A stretch of DNA of 64,000 nt, from the NCBI GenBank assembly GCA_031216915.1, contig CM062296.1, forward strand, positions 797,324,389 through 797,388,388, given 5' to 3'. The notes below the pieces were generated by a model, which was given only the letters and a program-made list of their open reading frames with translations, searched no databases and had not been told where the DNA came from. Numbering within the stretch: position 1 is the stretch's first letter; every line of letters begins with the position of its first letter. Positions 57,001 to 64,000 of the stretch are shown here, in pieces. The DNA comes from Pictodentalium vernedei (taxonomy: Eukaryota; Mollusca; Scaphopoda; Dentaliida; Dentaliidae). The translations under genes were made by a program, and so were the position numbers.

Positions 57001-57845
57001 TGCGTTTGAGCAAAAATACCTTTAATTTGTGTGGATGGACTGTCACTGGGTTGCGATGGGATGGTTTCTCCAACCTACAAAAGCTGATGATTTTTCAAAA
57101 TAATACTGGAAAATGAGTTTTCAGTTCGTGGATCACGGAGTAAAACTCCATGCTCCATAGGAGGTGGATCTACTCGTGCTCTTTGTTCCTTGTTTTCTGA
57201 AACTGTACAGATAGTATTCGGGGGGAGAGTCTACCCCGCCGCGATTCCGGGACTTGGTCCAGCCCCCCCCCCCCCCCCCCCCCCCCCCGCCGTACTGTGC
57301 GCGAAATTTGAACGCGTATATAAACATGTGTGTATATGTGTGATTTCATGTACTTGTCCAAGTAAACACAAGCGTTCCTAGATCGGCCCTTACGAGCGAA
57401 CGGGCGGCAAATATTTCATTTAAGATATTTCATATTTCATACTTTGGAGTGTCGGAGTTTGCATTTGCATCCATCAAAACTTCGTCCAGAAAAGCTGTTG
57501 GTTGGAGCTTGCCCACTACCTAATAAAATAAATTAAAACTTTTCGTCGATTGAAATACTGAGCTTAAAACATTTTTGTTGAGTGGTGGTCGGTTTACAGT
57601 CTACTAAAACAAGCATTATTTATTCTCCTTTATATTTTCTTTTCCCACAATCTTTATCTTCTTCTCTTGGAAACTTATAACTTTGTATTATAAGGATGTT
57701 AAAATGTTCACCTATGTATGTCGTTCCTGTTCATTTTTGTTTATATTGTTACTGCATTATACAGGAGAGGAACGAAAATAAGTTGCTAAAACTTGTGTTC
57801 CAATCCTTTTGGTCAACTATCATCAACGACAAATAAAATATGTTT
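57001..57845. other. No gene seen; contains a 26-C tract
   Basis: The poly-C run is at 57,263-57,288. The surrounding sequence gives low-complexity frames only. Confidence 0.5.
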
Positions 57846-58300
57846 AAACTAAAACCAGTCTTCATTTATACCGAGAACTACAAGCCTATGGAACGACATA
57901 CCGTTATCAATCAGAGAAAACTCATCGGTGAGTAATTTCGCAAGTTATTTTAACAGGGGCAATCTGCGACCCCCGTCATTTTATGGGCATGCAAAATCAC
58001 GAGTAGGGCAAATCGATCACTGAAGATTGCGGTTGTGTTGCAGTAATCTTAGCATCCATTTATTCAATAACCATCTGTCGCCATCTCCCATCTTAGTGTG
58101 ACGAACTCGAGACAAGCGAACATTTTCTCTTGTTCTGTCCTGTCTTTGAAGAGGCACGCAGGTCACCAATAAAATCTCTTCCATTCGCACCAGATGTGAC
58201 AACATTATTTTTTGGATCCAAATTCCTTACCAATGATAAAAATTCGTCTGTTTTTGAAATGGTGCAGAACTTTATTCTACTTAGTAAGCCCTTCCAATAA
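57846..58300 (+). pseudogene. Non-LTR retrotransposon fragment E (C-terminal end)
   Basis: Readings include LWNDIPLSIRENSS, FYGHAKSRVGQIDH, a stop, LRLRLCCSNLSIHLFNNHLS and, after a shift, CDELETSEHFLLFCPVFEEA. The last part is the C-x-C ... H ... C finger region found at the end of many LINE ORF2 proteins. No polymerase motif remains. Whether D and E were one element is unclear, because 0.85 kb of unrelated sequence lies between them. Confidence 0.8.
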
Positions 58301-59287
58301 TTGTAACCTTACCGCTGCTCACCTTATAGTTTACAATAGTGGAATCTGGGCCAAGTCACCCACTGGGTAATCTCTCACTACAACATCTCTTCCAAATGAG
58401 CTTATATCGTGTTATCCAACTATTTTCTCGAAAAGATCAGCAATGGTCTTTTCTGTTAATGGACCATCAAGCTTACCCGATGATCGCGTGGCGATGGGTC
58501 TGTTCGTCTCGGATGAGAGCCTGGTTCACTATCCACTTTTCATACCGTTGGGGTTTTTCGTTCGGGGGGAACAGGGTTCTGGGGGATTGTTTTGGACGCT
58601 GTGTGCCGCGTGGGCGATCAATGTTTCGTATTTTATTGAACGATACATTGCATGCTAATGAAATAATGCGTCTTACACCTGCGATACATTGTATATTGTT
58701 CGTTTTTCGAGGGTGCATTGTGCCGGCGGGGTCCTCCGGAGCCGGGTTCCGTCCTGGAGCGAAAAACTTCTAAAGTGCACGCACCCTCTCCCCCCTCCGC
58801 TGTCCATTCAAATATTCTCCTGGCACACTAGTGTTGGGCTACAATCTCCAAGTGATTCAGTTCCCAAACTGTTGTTGTTGAATGTTGATGTCTAGTGCAT
58901 TCAAGCTCGCCTTTTCCAAATGTCTTCCTTCTCTTTCACTCTTCCTCTCGTTCTACTTTTTCATTTTTTTCAGTGTTTAAACAATATCCAACCAGCCCAC
59001 CCGTTCTATCTGTCTAATTGAAACTGTGTAATCTTACAGACTTGGGAGACGGTTCACATCAGCTTTCTTCCGAATCCCCTACTACAACAATTTAGTTTGA
59101 TACATTATGTGTTAATTGTATTCACTCCAAGTTATGTACAAAACATCCAATCCGTTTACACTTGTTCGCATGTATACAGTTAACCTGTTTTTTCTTTCAA
59201 TACATATTGTTTAAACTAAATGACATAACTGCGTTGTAAGAGCCTGCTTCACTGCCCGCTTCTCACGCTGTTGGGTTTTTTTCGTTT

Positions 59288-59307
59288 GGGGGGGGGGGGG
59301 GGGGGGG
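59288..59307 (+). repeat. Poly-G tract (20 G) in second duplicate
   Basis: The first duplicate has TTCGGGGGGAACAGG at this point, so the run expanded after the duplication. Confidence 0.9.
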
Positions 59308-59524
59308 CGGGGCGGGGCGGGGGTTCCGGGGGATTGTTTCTGGCGTTGTGTGCCGCGGGGAGCGATCAATGTTTCATATATTATTGAACGATGCATTGAA
59401 TGCTAATGAAATAATGCGTCTTACACCTACGAGACATTGAAAATTGTTCGTTTCCCGACGGTGCATGGCGCTGGCGGCGGTCCTCCGGAGCCGGGTTCCG
59501 TCCTGGAGTGAAAAGCTTCAACAT

Positions 59525-59536
59525 TGCACGAACGAA

Positions 59537-59607
<71 letters not shown>
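59525..59607 (+). repeat. (ACGC)n microsatellite, about 20 copies
   Basis: The first duplicate has only GTGCACGCACCC here. The frames reading Thr-His-Ala-Arg or Val-Arg-Ala-Cys are by-products. Confidence 0.95.
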
Positions 59608-59974
59608 CCCCTCCCTCCGTTGTCCATTAGAATATTTTCCTGGCATACTTGTGTTAGGCTGCGATCTACAAGTGAGTCAGTTCCCAAACTGTTGTTGATC
59701 AATGTTGATGTCTATTCAAGTTGACCTTTTCCAAATGTTTTCCTTCTCTTTCACTCGTCCTCTCGTTCTACGTTTTCATTTTTTCAGTGTTTAAACAATA
59801 TCCAACCGACCAACCCACCCGGTCTATCTGTCTGATTGAAACTGTGTAATGTTACAGACTTGGAAGACGATTCACATAAGCTTTCAGCTTTCTTCCGAAT
59901 CCCCTACTACAACAATTAAGTTTGATACATTATGTGTTAATTGTATTCACAGAAAGTTATGTGCAAAACATTCA

Positions 59975-60329
59975 TTTATTTATTGGTGTTTAAGGTCACA
60001 TATTTCTGCACAATGGCTAATCATGGCCACGACAGTTTTACGGGTGGAGGAAGCCGGAGTACCCGGAGAGAACCACCGAGCAACGGCGAGCAACTGTCAG
60101 TTCACCAACATACTAACTCCACACAAGCAGGGTTAGCAATGGTTGAAGACAGATGCACCATCGACGTGCAGAACGCCTTAGTGCACAGCGTCGCCGTGTC
60201 CCCGCATGGGCAATGGGGGTGAAGTGTCTTGCCCAAGGACACAACGCGGTTGCCTCAGGTGGGATTCGAACCGAGGACCTCTCGGCTTGCAGACTGCACC
60301 TCTGCCCACTGAGTCACCGCGCCCCCACA
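59975..60329 (-). mobile_element. tRNA-derived SINE with 10-bp target duplication
   Basis: Flanked by AAAACATTCA at 59,965-59,974 and 60,330-60,339; the first duplicate (59,140 region) has one copy and no SINE. On the minus strand the head has an A box (complement of GCCCACTGAGTCA, 60,304-60,316) and a perfect B box, GGTTCGAATCCC (complement of 60,261-60,272). The conserved middle (complement of CTTGCCCAAGGACACAACGC) follows, and the tail is AATAAATA. This is the best-preserved SINE here. Confidence 0.93.
60261..60316 (-). promoter_or_regulatory. Internal pol III promoter (A and B boxes) of SINE
   Basis: The B box, complement of GGGATTCGAACC at 60,261-60,272, matches the tRNA consensus. The A box, complement of GCCCACTGAGTCA at 60,304-60,316, lies 31 bases upstream of it on the minus strand, a normal tRNA-like spacing. 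Confidence 0.8.
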
Positions 60330-60449
60330 AAAACATTCAATACGTTTACACTTGATCGCATGTTTTCAGTTAAACTGTTTTTTTTCAATAAATATTGTTT
60401 AAACCAAAGGTATATATGTTTTACTTTCTGAGAGAAAGTGTTCATCTGT

Positions 60450-60600
60450 TGGGTATCCAGCGTTTTCGCCACCCGGCGATTTCCCCATCCAGCATTTTCG
60501 CCACGCACTCGGCCTTTTCGCCACCCGGCGATTTCGCCACCCATCATTGTCACCACTCGGCCTTTTCGCCACCTGGCGATTTCACCACCTAAAATTTTTG
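60450..60600 (-). mobile_element. Solo motif array (one end of a foldback-like element?)
   Basis: Variants of TTTTCGCCACCCGGCGATTT recur about eight times (CATTTTCGCCACGC, GGCCTTTTCGCCACCC, GGCCTTTTCGCCACCT). The style matches the terminal arrays at 45.8-46.7 and 48.6-50.9 kb, and CGCCACC is shared with the latter. No inverted partner was found in the remaining 3.4 kb. Confidence 0.6.
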
Positions 60601-61565
60601 ACGCCCCAAGTAATATTCCTTGCATAAACAATTTATTCAATAAATTATTATATTAAATATCCAATTTATAAATTAACATAACTTCCGCTCATAATGTATT
60701 AAACTCTGCGGCGTGTTCTAAAGAACTAATCCCTGGTTGATAGATATTCATTCATTATAATAATACTGCGCTGTGCACGAAAGAACTACTGCCCATTGAG
60801 TGATTAATATTTAGTTAAAACAAATTAAAAAAAGACAAGGTATACAAACTATTGAGGAAGATATTTTCCTCGCTATTTTTACCTGCCGAGGACATCATGC
60901 TGTATAGTGCATGTTTAAATAAGTCGTAGGATGACCGCGGAAACATTTCACGGCTATCCAAAAACGTAAAACCTATTTATGGAAGCAGTGTACTTGTGAA
61001 ACAATATGACCCAGGCTGTAGGATAATCGCAATAATAGTTTGTTATACTTCGGGTTCTTTTGTGGTTGTTCACTTTATACCCATTGTAATTTCTGTAGAC
61101 CCCACTCCAAGTCATCCCTCTTTCCACTCCGCGACAAAGTGCTTACTGTTTCTGTTATCTCTAATTCGTTCCAATCCGCAGAAATGTCCCTTTACCTCTC
61201 AGTTTTGATAGCAATGGCCACCACATCCACCCCTATGCCGTCTAGGTATCTCACAAATCTTGGCTTTATTCCGCAAATCGCCCAAAGACCCCTTTATTTC
61301 GGCCCGTCCTCTCCAATTTCGATTACAATCCTTCTCTCCAATTTTTATTGTAATCCTGCACGAGAGAGGGGGTGAGGGAGGGAGAGAGAGTGAGTGAGAG
61401 AGAGAAGGGGGGGGGGAGGGGGCTTAGATAATCTTATTTTTACCAATATATTTTTATACCATAATAGCATGAACCAGCAAGGTACCAGAGTACCGCGGCT
61501 GAAATGCAGCCACGCTAATCAATTGCAAGATTACGTTTTCGGGAGTTATTATTCAGTTTTGTAAT
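60601..61565. other. No gene seen; GA-rich simple repeat at 61,365-61,425
   Basis: AT-rich sequence with short frames only. GAGAGAGAGTGAGTGAGAGA and a G-rich stretch follow near 61,380-61,420. Confidence 0.5.
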
Positions 61566-63500
61566 TAGTCTGTGTGAAACACACAGACTATTGTTTTTGC
61601 ACGGTTTCTTTTTCTTTTCTTTTTTTCTTTTTTTTCTTTTTTTTTCTTTTTTTTCTTCTTCTTCTTTTTCTTCCTTTTCTGTTTCTTCTTCTTCTTCTTC
61701 TTCTTCTTCTTCTTCTTCTTCTTCTTCTTCTTCTTCTTCTGTCTTCTCATCACTTTTTTGTCAGCAAGATAACTCGAAAACGAATTGCCCTATCTCATTG
61801 ATTTTTGGCATTCTGATAGACAGCCACAGGTTCTCGGCCACCTATGTTTTTCAGATTCCTGGGGTATCATGGGTGTCTGTAGGGGTGTTTTGAATGTGGG
61901 TCACGCCCATATCTCAGGCGTGGTATGACGTATGGACCTGGGACCAACACCAAATGAGTCGACACTCGATGGAGATTCAAAATATGGGTCAAGGTCACGG
62001 AGGTCACCTAGGGGGTCATTAAGTGCATTTTTCATAATTGCTGGAAATCACATTTTTTGACCCCCTAAAGCATTCCTGACATACACACATGCATTTTGAC
62101 GTAAAAAAGTGGGCGTGGCCAAATTTTTTTTAAAGTGGGTCACGCTCATATCTCAAGCATGGTATGACGTATGGACCTGGGACCAACACCAAATGAGACG
62201 ACACTTGATGGAGATTCAAAATATGGGTTAAGGTCACGGAGGTCACCTAGGGGTCATTAAGTGCATTTTTCATAATGGCTGGAAATCACATTTTTTTACC
62301 CCTAAAGCATTCCTGACATACACACATGCATTTTGACGTAAAAAAAGTGGGCGTGGCCAAATTTTTTTAAAGTGGGTCACGCTCATATCTCAAGCATGGT
62401 ATGACGTATGGATCTGGGACCAACACCAAATGAGTCGACACTCGATGGAGATTCAAAATATGGGTCAAGGTCATGGAGGTCACCTAGGGGTCATTAAGTG
62501 CATTTTTCATAATTGCTGGAAATCACATTTTTTGACCCCCTAAAGCATTCCTGACATATACACATGCATTTTGACGTAAAAAAAGTGGGCGTGGACAAAA
62601 TTTTTCAAAGTGGGTCACGCTCATATCTCAAGCATGGTATGACGTATGGACCTGGGACCAACACCAAATGAGTCGACACTCGGTGGAGATTCAAAATATG
62701 GGTCAAGGTCACGGAGGTCACCTAGGGGTCATTAAGTGCATTTTTCATAATTGCTGGGAATCACATTTTTGACCCCCTAAAGCATTCCTGACATACACAC
62801 ACGCATTTTGATGTAAAAAAAGTGGGCGTGGCTAAAAAAATTTTAAAGTGGGTCACGCTCATATCTCAAGCATGGTATGACATATGGACCTGGGACCAGG
62901 TCCAACACCAAATGAGTCGACACTTGATGGAGATTCAAAATATGGGTCAAGGTCACCGAGGTCACCCAGGGGTCAATGAGTGCATTTTTCATAATTGCTG
63001 GAAATCACATTTTTTGACCTCCAAATGCTTCCCCAAAATTCAGATGTGCATTTTTTTCATGAAAAAAGTGGGCGCGGCCAACATTTTTGAAAGTGGGTCA
63101 TGCTCATATCTCAAGCATGGTGTGATGCATGGACCTGGAGCCAACATTAAATGAGTCGACACTCGATGGAGGTTCAAAAATATGGGTCAAGGTCACGGAG
63201 GTCACCTGGGGTCATTGAGTGCATTTTTCAGAATTGCTGGAAATCACATGTTTGACCCCCTGAAGCATTATTGGTATACACACATGCATTTTGACGTAAA
63301 AAAGTGGGCGTGGCCAAAATTTTTGAAAGTGAGTCACGCTCATATCTCAAGGATGGTATGACACACAGACATGGGGACCAACACCAAATGAGTCAACACT
63401 CCATAGAGGTTCACAATATGAACAAGGTCACTGAGGTCGCCCAGGGATAACTGAATGCATTTTTTAGTATTGCTGGGAATCACATTTTTGGACACCTAAT
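61566..63500 (+). mobile_element. Tandem-repeat element, family 4, with 5' hairpin
   Basis: Starts with the perfect hairpin TAGTCTGTGTG-AAA-CACACAGACTA (61,566-61,590), then a pyrimidine tract. About seven units of 236-245 bp begin GTGGGTCACGCTCATATC at 61,895, 62,135, 62,372, 62,610, 62,848, 63,093 and 63,329 (the first and last diverged). Units share GGTATGACGTATGGACCTGG and AAAGTGGGCGTGGCCAA. The last unit decays near 63,500 and no 3' hairpin is visible, so the right end is unsure. Confidence 0.75.
61603..61740 (+). repeat. Polypyrimidine tract with (TTC)n
   Basis: T-rich sequence grades into about 20 TTC units. It lies between the hairpin and the first repeat unit. Leucine-, serine- or lysine-only frames across it are not genes. 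Confidence 0.95.
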
Positions 63501-64000
63501 GCATTCTCTTGACAAACCTTTTGAATGCTGTGCACATATATGCCTTTTCTGGTTTCTTAGAAGAATTGTTCTGATTCCATTATGAATATCTGTAAATACT
63601 GTTTACGAAAATCCATTCCAGATTTGTTTAAAAATATGTTACTCCCGAAAATAACCCTCCATAAATTCTCTTTTTATATAGTTTTTTCCCAATAGATATT
63701 TCAACTCTTTTCTTACAAGCTTAAATTTACTGGATGCAGTAAATTCTATTTCTCTAGTATTAACATTATTTTCTATTTCACTGATTTTTGTCTGATGGAT
63801 TCTTTACTATTCTACTGAAATTTGGCACATATGTAGAGTTTCATTAGAAGTTTCTCACCTGAATCATGGCATTTCTGAAGTTTTTCTTTTTCTGCCAAAA
63901 CCGTGCAAAATGTTGTCACAATGTTACGTTTTGCCACAATTCTCAAACAAGACCCAGGACGATTTAGCTGGAGCTTTCATCATATTTGTAGCATGACTTA
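63501..64000. other. No gene or repeat recognised
   Basis: AT-rich right edge of the window. I see nothing that I can support. Confidence 0.5.

Larger units (their letters stand above)
58516..60405 (+). repeat. Tandem duplication, period about 724 bp; second copy holds a SINE
   Basis: 58,516-59,239 and 59,240-60,405 share TGGGCGATCAATGTTTC-like, GAAATAATGCGTCTTACACC, GGTCCTCCGGAGCCGGGTTC, CAGTGTTTAAACAATATCCA and TTTGATACATTATGTGTTAA. The second copy carries an expanded G run, an (ACGC)n tract and a SINE, which makes it longer. No coding capacity was recognised. The nature of the unit is unknown; it lacks TG...CA ends and a primer site, so I do not call it an LTR. Confidence 0.85.

Noticed and set aside
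59444..59724. Frames with long Thr-His-Ala-Arg or Val-Arg-Ala-Cys repeats
   Set aside because: They are direct translations of an (ACGC)n microsatellite.
60261..60316. A genuine tRNA gene
   Set aside because: A and B boxes are present, but no acceptor stem or anticodon arm folds properly, and the sequence continues into a SINE body and tail with a target duplication.
58516..60405. Pair of long terminal repeats
   Set aside because: The copies are directly adjacent, lack TG...CA ends, a primer binding site and any internal retroviral-type gene.
61565..61893. Leucine-, serine- and lysine-rich frames
   Set aside because: Translation of a polypyrimidine (TTC)n tract, present in all frames.

Overview
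The window is repeat-dense animal DNA with no recognisable host gene. It holds tRNA-derived SINEs, several kinds of non-LTR retrotransposon, DIRS-type tyrosine-recombinase retrotransposons, TTAA- and TA-flanked miniature elements, a hAT-like element, a MULE-like element, and elements built on tandem repeats with hairpin ends. The mixture suggests a marine invertebrate. A mollusc or other lophotrochozoan is my best guess, because tandem-repeat elements with hairpin ends resemble those described in bivalves. The sequence does not prove this. Bases 2739-2838 are a 100-N gap.

Layout. 1-2738: upstream (gag) part of a DIRS copy (C). 2839-8891: DIRS copy A on the minus strand, with tyrosine recombinase, RNase H, reverse transcriptase and gag, all broken. 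8.9-31.1 kb: a field of small elements, mainly a TTAA-flanked palindromic MITE family (piggyBac-like ends), tRNA-type SINEs with clear target-site duplications, a TA-flanked mariner-like MITE, and several tandem-repeat elements. 31.1-38.4 kb: a TTAA MITE split by DIRS copy B, which keeps both inverted terminal repeats and an internal complementary region. 38.5-44.6 kb: large tandem-repeat elements with a four-unit higher-order repeat, one of them inserted in a second satellite-like array.

44.7-50.9 kb: a 960-bp element with long inverted arms and TTAA ends, an element bounded by inverted arrays of a 'GGGGCCGACTTCTC' motif, a hAT-like element with an 8-bp duplication, and a 2.3-kb MULE-like element. 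The last has ends that are arrays of GGTGGCGAGTTGACCC, and it carries a PHD-like zinc-finger exon plus what looks like a MULE transposase C-terminal tail. 51.4-58.3 kb: five broken LINE fragments, two of them joined directly in the middle of their reverse transcriptases. 58.5-60.4 kb: a 0.72-kb tandem duplication, one copy containing a SINE. 61.57-63.5 kb: an element with a perfect hairpin at its left end and about seven 238-bp repeats, most of which carry a spaced AGGTCA pair.

The genes do not form a pathway. They are transposon proteins in decay. The parts worth attention are architectural: nested insertions that allow the order of events to be read, shared end structures attached to unrelated tandem-repeat centres, and elements whose inverted ends are themselves short tandem arrays.
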